From contig NZ_SOMG01000018.1 of NCBI RefSeq assembly GCF_004402045.1, forward strand, positions 62,001 to 126,000: 64,000 bases of DNA, given 5' to 3'. Positions 28,564 through 37,232 of the stretch are shown here, piece after piece (position 1 is the first letter of the stretch; every line of letters begins with the position of its first letter). The translations under genes and the position numbers were made by a program. Source of the DNA: Lelliottia nimipressuralis (lineage in GTDB: Bacteria; Pseudomonadota; Gammaproteobacteria; Enterobacterales; Enterobacteriaceae). The notes under the pieces are model-generated. The model was not told the DNA's origin. It saw only the letters and a program-made list of their open reading frames with translations, and made no database searches.

Positions 28564-29592
28564 ATGGAAACGTTTCATAATATTTTTTTGAAAAATCTTG
28601 ATAGTTTTTTAGAGGCGCAGTCAGAATTAACAGGTGACTTCGATTTAGAAGGGAAAATAAATAATATAATACCCAAAATAGTAGATATTATGAGATCTTC
28701 TTTAATTCGCTCAACAGAAGAGATGTTGAGTGAAAATCGCGCACGTTCGAAAGAGTTTTTTCACCAAAATAACGTAAAATGGGGGGATGGATTTGATTTA
28801 CTTGAAGCAATGATAGTTATATGTACGGAGTCTGGTGCTGAGTTTAATAGTTCTTACAGACCAAAGGCTGTTTTAGATGATAATTTAGTTTTTGAGATTG
28901 TTGTTAGACACCACGCTAGAGCCTGTCAGATTTCACAAGAGATATTATGTCTTTTAAAACATGGGTTCGCAGATGCAGCACATGCTAGATGGAGAGCCCT
29001 ACATGAAGTCAATGTCACTGCTATGTTTATTTCAAAACACGGCCAAGAATGTGCAGAGCGTTTTTATCTCCATGATGTAGTAGATTCTTATCATGGGATG
29101 GTTGAACATAAAAAATATGAACATAGACTTCAAGCGAAGGGGCCAAAAAATGAGGATGTTGATAAATGTAAAGAGCATTTCAATCTTCTAATTAAAAAAT
29201 ATGGCAAGAAGTTTGCTGATAATTATGGGTGGGCCTCCTATATTTTTCCTAACCATAATAAACTTGGTTTCGGTGCAATAGAAAAAGATGTTCAATTAGA
29301 ACATATGCGTCCATATTACAAGTGGGCAAGTCAGAATATACACGCTGGCGCTAAAGGAATGAGAAACAGACTTGGTCTCTCTCATTCTTCAGATGATATA
29401 TTATTGGTTGGGTCTAGCGATGCTGGGATGACTGACCCTGCTCATGCAACTGCAATTAGTTTAATGCAAATAACCACCACATTATTATCTCTTGAGCCTA
29501 CTCTTGACCATATTGTAGTGACCAAGATAATTCAAGAATATACAGATGATATTGGGGCCGCATTTGTGAAAGTTGATAAAAGTTTTGAATGA
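28564..29592 (+). CDS. DUF5677-type protein (342 aa), satellite cargo
   Basis: Read from ATG 28564 (METFHNIFLKNLDSFLEAQ), which has AGGTGC before it. The middle reads VVRHHARACQISQEILCLLKHGFADAAHARWRALHEVNVTAMFI, which fits the DUF5677 family (long helical proteins with a conserved HARWRxLHE motif); no enzymatic function is established for it. It has no signal peptide or membrane helix. The gene is much more AT-rich than the satellite backbone, so it was probably acquired separately. It lies 164 bp before the SEC-C nuclease-like gene in the same direction. A two-gene defence module is inferred. Confidence 0.75.
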   Translation: METFHNIFLKNLDSFLEAQSELTGDFDLEGKINNIIPKIVDIMRSSLIRSTEEMLSENRARSKEFFHQNNVKWGDGFDLLEAMIVICTESGAEFNSSYRPKAVLDDNLVFEIVVRHHARACQISQEILCLLKHGFADAAHARWRALHEVNVTAMFISKHGQECAERFYLHDVVDSYHGMVEHKKYEHRLQAKGPKNEDVDKCKEHFNLLIKKYGKKFADNYGWASYIFPNHNKLGFGAIEKDVQLEHMRPYYKWASQNIHAGAKGMRNRLGLSHSSDDILLVGSSDAGMTDPAHATAISLMQITTTLLSLEPTLDHIVVTKIIQEYTDDIGAAFVKVDKSFE

Positions 29593-29756
29593 GAATTTGT
29601 GAAGTGTTTTGTTGAGGGTTGGTTATTATCTCGTTTTAACCATTAATATTAGGTTGATTGGCTCTTAAAAATAAAAATTATAGTTTTGAGATCTAGCTTT
29701 GGTTTACATATGTAAAATAGTAGTAATATTTAGTTAACTTTATACTTAAAAAGGCA

Positions 29757-32096
29757 ATGCCCATGATGTTTGCAGAAAGGAAAGAAAAAGTTGCAGAGTC
29801 AGGTGTTAAGCTCCTTAAGGAAATGGAAGCGATAGCATGTGAGATGCGAACTCTCATTGCAAGTATGCCGCCTGAAGATTTAATCGGATATATCTATGCT
29901 CAATTCATGATGCACGGGGCTTCTGATAGTCAGGATAAAGATACTGTAGATACCAAAGATTTAGTGAACGATAATCAATTCCTTCTTGAATATGTGCACG
30001 CCGTGCTCGCGACAGACATTGCTCCTAAGGAAATTAGTTTTGATGAAAATAAATGTAGTTATTTATTTAGCCTAAGCAGGGATTTACGTCAGAAGGCTAT
30101 GCTATACGCAATAGCATCTTCACTTGATGCAAAAGATAGCATTTTTGGGCCTGATACATCGACTATAGAGTTCCATTCAAAAACAGCATGGGTAATGCTT
30201 AGAGGGAACCGCTATCAGGTTTTAGAAGAAGAATTTTATAGGTACGTACTTTCGCCACATGATGATATTTTAAAAGAGGTCTACGGAGCAAGTGGATATG
30301 AGATAGCTCACGGTATTCAATCCATGGCCAATGCTATTCGTACAGGTCATACAAATGCTTTTGAAGAAATGATGATGCAGTTTTTAGAAGTGCAAGAAAT
30401 TGCTTCGCAACAGAAAAAAAACATAGAAGAGGTTATGGAATCATGGATGGAAGAAAATGGAGAGAAATTAAAATCTGCTAGTCAAGCAGCTAGTGATATG
30501 TTCCGGGGGGGAATTACCAATGTTAGTCTTCATACTGGGTTACCAGACAAATTATTAGCGGATTTAGCCTATCAACGCGGGGAAGATACGGATTTCTTTG
30601 CCATTGGAGATTTTTCTGGTACTCCTTATAGAACTCTGCCTGCAAGGAAAAAACCTCTTATAAAACTCGATGCCGGTTATTATGCTGTAGACCCTTGTTT
30701 CATGCGTGATGCAGGATATCGGGCACTTCTACATAATCTTTTGCAGCGAAAGCCTGAATACAAAAAAGAATTCGAAGAACGTCAGAAAGCTATGAGTGAA
30801 GGTGCATTCTATGACATTTTGAGAGCACAATTTCCTACCGCTAATGTTTACCAAGAAATTTATTATAAGGATCCAGAAACAAATCAATGGTCTGAAAATG
30901 ACACGCTAATATTAATGGATGATGTGCTATTTCTTATAGAGGCTAAGGCTGGTGCTGCAGCAACGATTGCTTCACCCGCTACAGATTTCAAAAGACACGC
31001 CCAATCTGTACAGGATTTGGTAATCAAAGCATACAAACAATGTGAGCGCTTTTTTAACTATTTGAACTCAGCAGATGAAGTCGTTATTTATCAGTTAGTA
31101 AGTGGTAAGCACAGAGAGTGTGGTAGAATTAAAGCTTCGAATTATAGAGTAATGTTGCCTATCGGATTAACTGTTGAATCATTTTCTCCATTTTCATCTT
31201 TCTGTAAGCAGTTACCACAAATCACACCTCTATTAGGTAAATATGGATTTGTATCCATGTCGATTGACGATTTGTTTGTTCTGAAGCGTTTTCTTCCTTC
31301 TCCTGGGGAGTTTTTACATTACATGGAGGTGAGGCAGTCATTTGCAAATGTGAAAAATGCGTTTCTTTATGATGAATTTGACCACTTGGGATCATATATA
31401 ACTCAGAATCGTTTTGACTTGGTTAGCATTGAAAAGTTGGCAAAAGAAAAAGGCAGTATGCTTCTGTGGGACGGTATGAGTAGTGTCATTGATAAGAGTT
31501 TTGAAGGTCTTGATTGGGACACTAAACCATTACCTACTCAGGATTTTCCAAAGGAAGTGAGAGATTTGCTGGAAGCGCTTGATTCCACACGTGCACCGGG
31601 TTGGCTAGCAATAGACAGCCATATCAGAAACTACGATGCCCAAACGCGATCTACTCTTGGAAATATGCTTAAGAGGCTAGGTGATAGTTTAGATAAACAT
31701 CCTGCACGCTATTTTTTGATTGGAAATGATGAAGAATCTTTGTTTGTTTGGATGCAAAATTACGAGAATGAAATAGACTGGCTGAAAGTTAATGATAAAG
31801 CAAGCTCAATGGCTCTTAACATTAAAGATGCTGCCAGACATAATTTTGTTATTGTAGAAGTGGATTCTGAAGGGAAATACATCAAGGCTTTTGGCATTAA
31901 TGTTATTGTGCCTCAAGTGAAAACCGATGAAAATGCTCACATCTTCGAAGATGCTGAACGATTGATGAACTCTAGCGGTACTGATTCAAATTTTATAATG
32001 TCTTCAATAAAACCGGAAGACTACGGTAAAGTTGGCCGGAATGAAACCTGCCCTTGTGGAAGCGGTATAAAGTATAAAAAGTGTCATGGCCGCTGA
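29757..32096 (+). CDS. PD-(D/E)XK nuclease-like protein with C-terminal SEC-C zinc motif (779 aa)
   Basis: A large cytosolic protein that I know only by its parts. Around residues 370-400 it reads [20 protein letters not shown] then [14 protein letters not shown], with Asp382 and Glu395-Ala-Lys397, the spacing and strand context of a PD-(D/E)XK nuclease. The last residues, [15 protein letters not shown] (Cys765, Cys767, Cys776, His777), are a SEC-C zinc finger, as found on SecA and on various nuclease-like proteins. The first 350 residues are helical and unassigned, and residues 400-750 include no ATPase motif. AT-rich like its upstream neighbour. ATG 29763 is an alternative start. Nucleic-acid cleavage in defence is inferred. 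Confidence 0.8.
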   Translation: MPMMFAERKEKVAESGVKLLKEMEAIACEMRTLIASMPPEDLIGYIYAQFMMHGASDSQDKDTVDTKDLVNDNQFLLEYVHAVLATDIAPKEISFDENKCSYLFSLSRDLRQKAMLYAIASSLDAKDSIFGPDTSTIEFHSKTAWVMLRGNRYQVLEEEFYRYVLSPHDDILKEVYGASGYEIAHGIQSMANAIRTGHTNAFEEMMMQFLEVQEIASQQKKNIEEVMESWMEENGEKLKSASQAASDMFRGGITNVSLHTGLPDKLLADLAYQRGEDTDFFAIGDFSGTPYRTLPARKKPLIKLDAGYYAVDPCFMRDAGYRALLHNLLQRKPEYKKEFEERQKAMSEGAFYDILRAQFPTANVYQEIYYKDPETNQWSENDTLILMDDVLFLIEAKAGAAATIASPATDFKRHAQSVQDLVIKAYKQCERFFNYLNSADEVVIYQLVSGKHRECGRIKASNYRVMLPIGLTVESFSPFSSFCKQLPQITPLLGKYGFVSMSIDDLFVLKRFLPSPGEFLHYMEVRQSFANVKNAFLYDEFDHLGSYITQNRFDLVSIEKLAKEKGSMLLWDGMSSVIDKSFEGLDWDTKPLPTQDFPKEVRDLLEALDSTRAPGWLAIDSHIRNYDAQTRSTLGNMLKRLGDSLDKHPARYFLIGNDEESLFVWMQNYENEIDWLKVNDKASSMALNIKDAARHNFVIVEVDSEGKYIKAFGINVIVPQVKTDENAHIFEDAERLMNSSGTDSNFIMSSIKPEDYGKVGRNETCPCGSGIKYKKCHGR

Positions 32097-32112
32097 ATTC
32101 TAAAAATCATAT

Positions 32113-32137
32113 AGAGAGCCCATTTTATGGGCTCTCT
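32113..32137 (+). terminator. Hairpin after the 779-aa gene
   Basis: AGAGAGCCCA-TTTTA-TGGGCTCTCT is a perfect 10-bp stem 17 bp after the stop codon. It has no clear T-run, so it may be a terminator in both directions or only a 3' stabiliser. Confidence 0.6.
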
Positions 32138-32406
32138 GAAAGCATATCTTATGTCGAATTCGAATTTTAGTGGATAATTTTATACTCCCTTTAGTAAAGT
32201 TATCTTGATGGGGGTACTTTTGGGGGTATCTCTAAGAGGTTGAAATGAAATTTTGTGTTATATCATGCTGTTAGGTTGTTTGATTTGTTCCTATTATCGC
32301 ACCATCTTAACGTCCTCCAACGTTCGTATTTATCTACAATTACACTGATTTATAAAGATTTATTTCTTATGTATGGGCAAGGCCAATCGGCGAAATAAAA
32401 TCGTGA
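32138..32406. other. Right end of satellite: arm repeats and att-like junction
   Basis: This gap holds TTAGTAAAGTT (32191), the 20-bp element GGGGGTACTTTTGGGGGTAT (32210-32229, one mismatch from 19782-19801) and the att-like sequence at 32290-32318. The order arm site then core is what the right end of a tyrosine-integrase element should show. No gene is seen. Confidence 0.6.
32290..32318 (+). repeat. Diverged right attachment site
   Basis: CCTATTATCGCACCATCTTA then ACGTCCTCC matches the tRNA 3' end and flank at 19651-19679 apart from small indels. The divergence (including loss of one G in the tRNA part) suggests an old or rearranged junction between two elements. Confidence 0.65.
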
Positions 32407-32990
32407 AAACTGCTTAACGTGCTACGTAAGACTGTGAAATGCTCCATGTTGGAGAAAATGCGTAAGCTTCGACAGCGTGGCTCGGAAATTTTTCGCTATA
32501 CAATTGATAAGGGAAGGGCTGAGTCTAAACCTGTGGCAGCTCTCTCCTGCGCCCTCGAAGTTCATCAATCTAATTATTACCCATTCCTAAAAGCTGAAGA
32601 CAAAGCTGATTTTCTCGGTGCTTTAGACTGTTAAACAGGTTACACCTTGTGCCATTATTGACTCAGGCGATAGATGTACTCAATGCACTCAAGATGATGA
32701 CAGGAAACTATCATTATGTTTTTCCAAGGCGGAATGATCTGAATAAACTTATGAGTGAAGCGAGTATTAATCAGGTCATCAAGTGTATCGGGTATAGCTG
32801 CAGGGTTACGGGACATGGATTTAGACATATGTTGCCTATAATATCACATGAAAATAATTACTCTACTAATTGGATAGAAATGCAATTAGCACATTCAAAT
32901 AAAATAGTTTTAATGGCATTGATAATAAATCTCAATATGTTAAAAAGGAGAAATAAGATACAATTGTATTCTGAAATGATATTTTCTTAA
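32407..32990 (+). pseudogene. Remnant of a second P4-type integrase
   Basis: Translated pieces match the intact integrase at 19833-21047: LLNVLRKTVKCSMLEKMRKLRQRGSEIFRYTIDKGRAES, then after a stop at 32632 and an internal deletion VPLLTQAIDVLNALKMMTGNYHYVFP, MSEASINQVIKCIGY and TGHGFRHMLP. The part with the first catalytic Arg is missing, the N terminus is absent and the frame is lost after QLAHSNK, before the Tyr nucleophile. It is beyond repair by a single change. It shows that a second island once entered at or near the same tRNA. Confidence 0.9.
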
Positions 32991-33057
32991 GGAAGCTATT
33001 TGTAACTTTAGCATGTCGTATAAGTGGATTTTAAAATTAATGAAGAGACGATAATCT

Positions 33058-34713
33058 ATGATAACTACAAAAAAAATATTCTTCAGTAGGTTTAATAAAA
33101 ATGCTGATGTAATCTTACACATAAATGATGTTGTTAGATATGGCAAGGAGATAATGGGTAAAAGTGTATATATATTAGATGTTGATATGTTCATACGGAA
33201 GGTTCAAGGGAAAAATAGCGATTACATTGATGAAGATATTAAGAGTCCATTAAAAATGCTATTGTTAGGTCATGAAATTAGCGAGTCTGAATTATTTGAT
33301 AAATTGTCCAAAGGTAATATTTCTTTATATGATCTTAAAAGTGAATTGAAATTTGACTATGTATGCCAAATGTCTGAGGACGGATACAGATATATTAAGA
33401 ATGAACTTGAATTAAATGCCTCATTGTCTTTGCTGAAATCCATGAAGGATTTTGGTGTTAATTATAATATAATAAGAAGTAAAACCTTCCTTGAAAAATA
33501 TTCAGATAAACTGTTTTTTATTTTATTATTGGATAGCACCTTTAGCACGTATGCATTCGACAATGGATACAAATATTTCAATTCTGATGATGGTGTTATT
33601 TATCAGATGGAACCGCCTGATAGCATAGCTATTTATAAAAACAATATTAACTGTCAAATATTAAAATTTAGAAATTCATCTTCTATAAATATACCTATTC
33701 ATTCATTAATTGGGAAAAATGGTAGTGGTAAGACATATTTAATTAGCAAAATTATAAAGCAGGCGATTTCGCCAGAGCCGGAGTTTAGAGGCTTAGGTGC
33801 TGTCTTTAGCAGGTTGATAGTTGTATCTAATACAATTAATGATAAATGCTATAGGCCTGCAAATATTACAAGAGCTAAAAACAAACTAAATAATTATCAT
33901 TTTGTTTCACTGACATCTGAAAAGTATTATAATAAAATGTTCCCGAGGGGAAAGAAACTAACAATATTTTCTCTTTTAGAAAAAATACAGAAAAGAGATT
34001 CATTTAAACGGGGCGGATTTGAACAGGGGTATTTACTTGATAAAATTACTGAAAATGTTATACCGGGGTTCTCATTCTCCATAAAAACTAATATTGAGGA
34101 ACATTTATATAATAATTTCTCAGAACTGACAGGACGATATGGACTCATAAACTTAACCTCTAATCTAGATCTAATTACTAACTCCGAAATTGAGTATGCT
34201 CTTCCTGATGTGGACATACAGTTTTATAAAAATGGTAAGCCATTTACCTTAAGTTCCGGTCAGCTATCATTTTTAATTAGTATGTTTTCCTTTATAGCTA
34301 ATATTGAAAGTAATAGCTTGGTTTTGATTGAAGAACCTGAAAATTTTTTACATCCTAGCCTGTTAACACATTTTATAAATTCACTGACGCAAATATTGCG
34401 TGAAACTAATTCCGTTGCAATTGTTACAACACACTCGGCTTTGGTGCTGCGAGAAATTCCATCGGAACAAGTGACTATATTGCAAAGAATATCCGACTTT
34501 ACCACGTATTCAGCACCGAGAATAGAAACTTTTGGTGCTGATACTCACCAAATAATGATGGATGTCTTTGGTGACTTATACTCCAACGCTCTTTTTAGAG
34601 ACGAATTAAAGAGTATCGCGAAGGATAAAACAATAAGCGAGATACTGAGACAGTTTGCCCATCTTCCTTCGGATATTTTGAATAAAATAATCTTGGAGAA
34701 AAAACTAAAATGA
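33058..34713 (+). CDS. Septu-like ATPase (PtuA-type) with long N-terminal extension
   Basis: A 551-residue ATPase of the ABC/SMC-like AAA class. Walker A GKNGSGKT is at residues 219-226, an ABC-signature-like LSSGQ at 398-402, Walker B LVLIEEPEN around 421-429 and the switch His459 in TTHSALVLREIP. Together with the downstream HNH gene this fits the PtuAB (Septu) anti-phage system. Typical PtuA proteins start close to Walker A; here about 200 residues of unrecognised sequence come first. The gene is strongly AT-rich. Its TGA overlaps the start of the HNH gene. Confidence 0.8.
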   Translation: MITTKKIFFSRFNKNADVILHINDVVRYGKEIMGKSVYILDVDMFIRKVQGKNSDYIDEDIKSPLKMLLLGHEISESELFDKLSKGNISLYDLKSELKFDYVCQMSEDGYRYIKNELELNASLSLLKSMKDFGVNYNIIRSKTFLEKYSDKLFFILLLDSTFSTYAFDNGYKYFNSDDGVIYQMEPPDSIAIYKNNINCQILKFRNSSSINIPIHSLIGKNGSGKTYLISKIIKQAISPEPEFRGLGAVFSRLIVVSNTINDKCYRPANITRAKNKLNNYHFVSLTSEKYYNKMFPRGKKLTIFSLLEKIQKRDSFKRGGFEQGYLLDKITENVIPGFSFSIKTNIEEHLYNNFSELTGRYGLINLTSNLDLITNSEIEYALPDVDIQFYKNGKPFTLSSGQLSFLISMFSFIANIESNSLVLIEEPENFLHPSLLTHFINSLTQILRETNSVAIVTTHSALVLREIPSEQVTILQRISDFTTYSAPRIETFGADTHQIMMDVFGDLYSNALFRDELKSIAKDKTISEILRQFAHLPSDILNKIILEKKLK

Positions 34714-35609
34714 GGGTTCTATCTAAGCCTAAAGGGATTGATGATTTAACAGATGAGTTAGATTTAAAGTCTTCTCTTGATGCTATCTTATCTCTTGATG
34801 AGCCTAAAGGGATGCTGGATTTAAGAAATAAGAAGGATGAACTCATAGGAGAGATGATAAAATACCATTATGAAATGTCTGAGAATGGTTTTTTATCCCA
34901 TAATTCTAGAAAAAACTTAGTTAAATATAAAGTGCCTCTTGAGTGGATTTATCACAATCCGAGTAAGTTAAGAAAAACGGATTACATAGAATCTATTCGG
35001 AAGATATATGCTGAAAGTGGCTTGTTATGCCCATACTGTGGCGTTTCTCCTTGTCGTACATTAGACCATTATTATAATAAGGCATTGCTACCGCAATTCT
35101 CATTTCTCCCCGAAAACCTTATCCCGTGCTGTGGGGGTTGTAATAGAGATAAAGGCGCTAGAAAGTCCTTTAGCAAATGGAAGCGATTCGTTAACCCATT
35201 TTATGATGATTTCTCATTGCTTGAAAAAGATGAGCCGCTAATATATGTTATTTTTAAAGAGAATCCGCGCCAGAACGTTGATATGGAGTATGTTATTACA
35301 GCCAATCATAATCTCAGTTTCGTCATTCAAAAACAAATAAATTATCATATTAGAACAATTAAAATTCCAGTTTGGCATAATGAGGCCATAAGCAATTCAT
35401 TCTGGAGAAATGCTAAGGATTTAGTTGGATTTAAAAATCTTTTCTCTCAAGGATTGATAGATAATTCAGTTTATAATGTTTTAATAAATAACTTTATCCA
35501 AAAAAACGAAAGTTTTAATTATGACTGGGAATATATTGTTAGATATTCACTTGTTAAGCTTGGAGTTAATTCTTGGATATATGGTAGCAGGTTGAGGAGG
35601 CTGTCTTAA
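34710..35609 (+). CDS. HNH nuclease (PtuB-type) of Septu-like pair
   Basis: A 299-residue protein with a zinc-bound HNH motif: CPYC (107-110), LDHYYNKALLPQFSFLPENLIP with His120, and CCGGCN (140-145, Asn145) plus DKGA. This matches the TIGR02646/PtuB type of HNH proteins that partner ABC-like ATPases. The ATG overlaps the ATPase stop (ATGA), so the two are translated together, with TTGGAG as ribosome site. The first 95 residues and the C-terminal 150 have no named domain. The pair is inferred to cleave nucleic acid on infection. Confidence 0.82.
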   Translation: MRVLSKPKGIDDLTDELDLKSSLDAILSLDEPKGMLDLRNKKDELIGEMIKYHYEMSENGFLSHNSRKNLVKYKVPLEWIYHNPSKLRKTDYIESIRKIYAESGLLCPYCGVSPCRTLDHYYNKALLPQFSFLPENLIPCCGGCNRDKGARKSFSKWKRFVNPFYDDFSLLEKDEPLIYVIFKENPRQNVDMEYVITANHNLSFVIQKQINYHIRTIKIPVWHNEAISNSFWRNAKDLVGFKNLFSQGLIDNSVYNVLINNFIQKNESFNYDWEYIVRYSLVKLGVNSWIYGSRLRRLS

Positions 35610-35978
35610 TGTATTTACGTAAGTCCGGAACGGCCCGGGATAATTGGGACGCATCTCTGATGTGGCTGGTTTTTATCGTCCAAGTAAACGGTATATTAAA
35701 ACATGGATTTATTAAAGCTATTATCAATTTAGAGCGCAATCTCCCCGCCACGCCTGCCCACTTTAAGAGGCCGCTTAAGTACATAAATGACCTCCGGGGC
35801 GCCAGTACTAGTATTGGAGGGGATTCAGTGTCGGTAAAACGCATGCAAACCATGTACCTTATGCATTTATGTCCTGCCTGGTGTACTCGTTTGCCAGACT
35901 GCCCTCAAAGGCATTCTGTAGCGCTAGTATTTTCAGAGTGATAGTATCGAAGCAAGGTAGGAAATAAGGAATATAGTT
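35610..35978. other. Gap with GC shift after the HNH gene
   Basis: Base composition rises sharply just after the HNH stop. A 110-codon frame starts at 35609 (TAATG overlap, GGAGG upstream) but its Trp, Met and Cys content looks non-coding, and an antisense frame covers the same bases equally well. I make no gene call. It may mark the junction between two acquired modules. Confidence 0.4.
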
Positions 35979-36803
35979 ATGGAAGAAGGTGGATTAACCC
36001 TCGTTATGTCGCCGGTACAGTTAGCGGCGGTGCTTTCAGAAAAGAATGTGACAGAAGCGGAAACGTTGAGTAACCGGTTACTTGGTGGACTTGGAATTTT
36101 ACTCGGCGCGGTAGAAATGGCCGGTGCTACGGCACTCTGTATTGCCCCGGAACCAACCGGACTGACGAAAGCGGGATGTGTTGTTGTTGGAGCGCATAGC
36201 CTGGACTCTATTCAAAGCGCAGCCAGACAAGTTATAACAGGACGTGATACGTGCTCCGCCACCTATCAGATTGCTGTGAGCGCGGCGAAGGAACTTGGTG
36301 CTGATGAAAATACTGCACTCAATATCGGCATGACAGTTGATATTGCTGTTCCGCTTGGATTTGCAGCGGCTATTGGTGCAGCCAGAGTAGCTGCAATTAA
36401 AGCTGGCCGCATCAAACTTATCCAACATGAGTCAGTGACGGGCCTCAAACCCGGTGGTCATACAATCGCGAATCATGTTGGGAAAACTGATGGTGAGTTA
36501 CTTTCCCGATTCGAGCAGAATAAGCGCCTTGTTATGTCTTCAACGTTTAAAAACTTAAACGTTGCTGAAAGCGTTATCTCGAGAGCACTCTATTTAAATC
36601 AAGCTAATATCAAGTCCTTACTCGGTGGTGGGAAAAGCGGTGGTCGTCTAACAATCAATCATCCGGTAGGGCAGGAGGTTGGGTATGGGTTCACACGAGG
36701 CAACACACAGCGCATCAGCATGCGTGGAGTAAGGATTGTTATCGAGCTTAAGGAATACAACGGAAAACCTTACTATATTCTTACAGCATTCCCGACCCCA
36801 TAG
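35979..36803 (+). CDS. Orphan RNase A-like toxin (CdiA-CT type)
   Basis: A 274-residue protein whose C-terminal half (GGHTIANHVGKTDGELLSRF then SSTFKNLNVAESVISRAL and ending PYYILTAFPTP) fits the bacterial RNase A-like toxin domain first seen at the tip of CdiA of Yersinia kristensenii; His161 and His166 are in its active-site segment. The N-terminal 140 residues are hydrophobic and small-residue rich and resemble N-terminal parts of orphan enterobacterial toxins. No CdiA filament, Rhs repeats or PAAR domain are present, so the export route is unknown. RBS ATAAGGA. The immunity gene follows 12 bp later. Confidence 0.78.
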   Translation: MEEGGLTLVMSPVQLAAVLSEKNVTEAETLSNRLLGGLGILLGAVEMAGATALCIAPEPTGLTKAGCVVVGAHSLDSIQSAARQVITGRDTCSATYQIAVSAAKELGADENTALNIGMTVDIAVPLGFAAAIGAARVAAIKAGRIKLIQHESVTGLKPGGHTIANHVGKTDGELLSRFEQNKRLVMSSTFKNLNVAESVISRALYLNQANIKSLLGGGKSGGRLTINHPVGQEVGYGFTRGNTQRISMRGVRIVIELKEYNGKPYYILTAFPTP

Positions 36804-36815
36804 GATAGGTGAATT

Positions 36816-37109
36816 ATGCAAAGCTTCTATCATCTTGATCAGCTGATTCAGGGTTATTTCAATCAGGATCATGACCTCATAAATGAGGGTGAGGATACAA
36901 TTGAGGGCACCATTAATCTGTATAAAAAAACAGCCCCTGGTTGGATGCTAAAAGAGTTAGCCGAAGAAATTGATACTTTTATTGAGTGTTATAAAGACAG
37001 GCTGGATGAGGAGTTCGAAATTCGATATGGATTTGATTTTTCACCTGAGCTGTGGCACTCGACTCCTTTCGATTTTCTGATGACAGTGCGCAGGCTTGCT
37101 CGTGCTTAG
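36816..37109 (+). CDS. CdiI-type immunity protein
   Basis: The 97-residue acidic protein (FYHLDQLIQGYFNQDHDLINEGEDTI) has the YFNQDxDL start typical of a family of contact-dependent inhibition immunity proteins (CdiI_2-like), which often accompany RNase A-like toxin domains. It lies 12 bp after the toxin gene with AGGATAGGTG before its ATG, so it is the likely antidote. It is followed by a terminator hairpin. Specificity for this toxin is inferred from order. Confidence 0.78.
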   Translation: MQSFYHLDQLIQGYFNQDHDLINEGEDTIEGTINLYKKTAPGWMLKELAEEIDTFIECYKDRLDEEFEIRYGFDFSPELWHSTPFDFLMTVRRLARA

Positions 37110-37146
37110 CAAAGATGTCTGGGCAAGCGAGACTTTATAATCACAC

Positions 37147-37179
37147 AGCAAAAACCGTCTTAAGATGGTTTTTGCTTTT
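37147..37179. terminator. Terminator between immunity gene and catA
   Basis: GCAAAAACCGTCT and its near-complement AGATGGTTTTTGC make a strong hairpin with T-rich flanks, serving the convergent immunity and cat genes. Confidence 0.7.
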
Positions 37180-37232
37180 GCAGACTTAATGCCTACTCCC
37201 GATAAAAGGAACTCATCCAGGCTTCTTACGCA

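Larger units (their letters stand above)
19651..32318. mobile_element. P4-like satellite integrated in tRNA-Thr
   Basis: This stretch of about 12.7 kb starts at the 3' end of tRNA-Thr and is bounded on the right by an imperfect copy of that end. It carries a P4-type integrase pointing inward, an AlpA regulator, Ash/Icd-like leader genes, a D5-type helicase and an iteron cluster, the core set of P4-like satellites. I see no sid, psu, delta or other capsid-remodelling genes and no virion genes. It ends in an AT-rich two-gene cargo. A phage-inducible island related to P4 is an alternative label. Confidence 0.8.

Noticed and set aside
33058..35609. ATPase-HNH pair read as a retron effector module
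   Set aside because: No reverse transcriptase gene or msr/msd-like structure is found next to it, so the Septu-like label is preferred.
35609..35941. Possible third gene of the ATPase-HNH operon
   Set aside because: Stop-start overlap and GGAGG are suggestive, but residue composition and the equal antisense frame argue against coding. Kept as an open finding, not as a gene.
35979..36803. Toxin read as the tip of a truncated cdiA or rhs gene
   Set aside because: The frame has its own ribosome site and start, and no filament or Rhs repeat sequence is found upstream.
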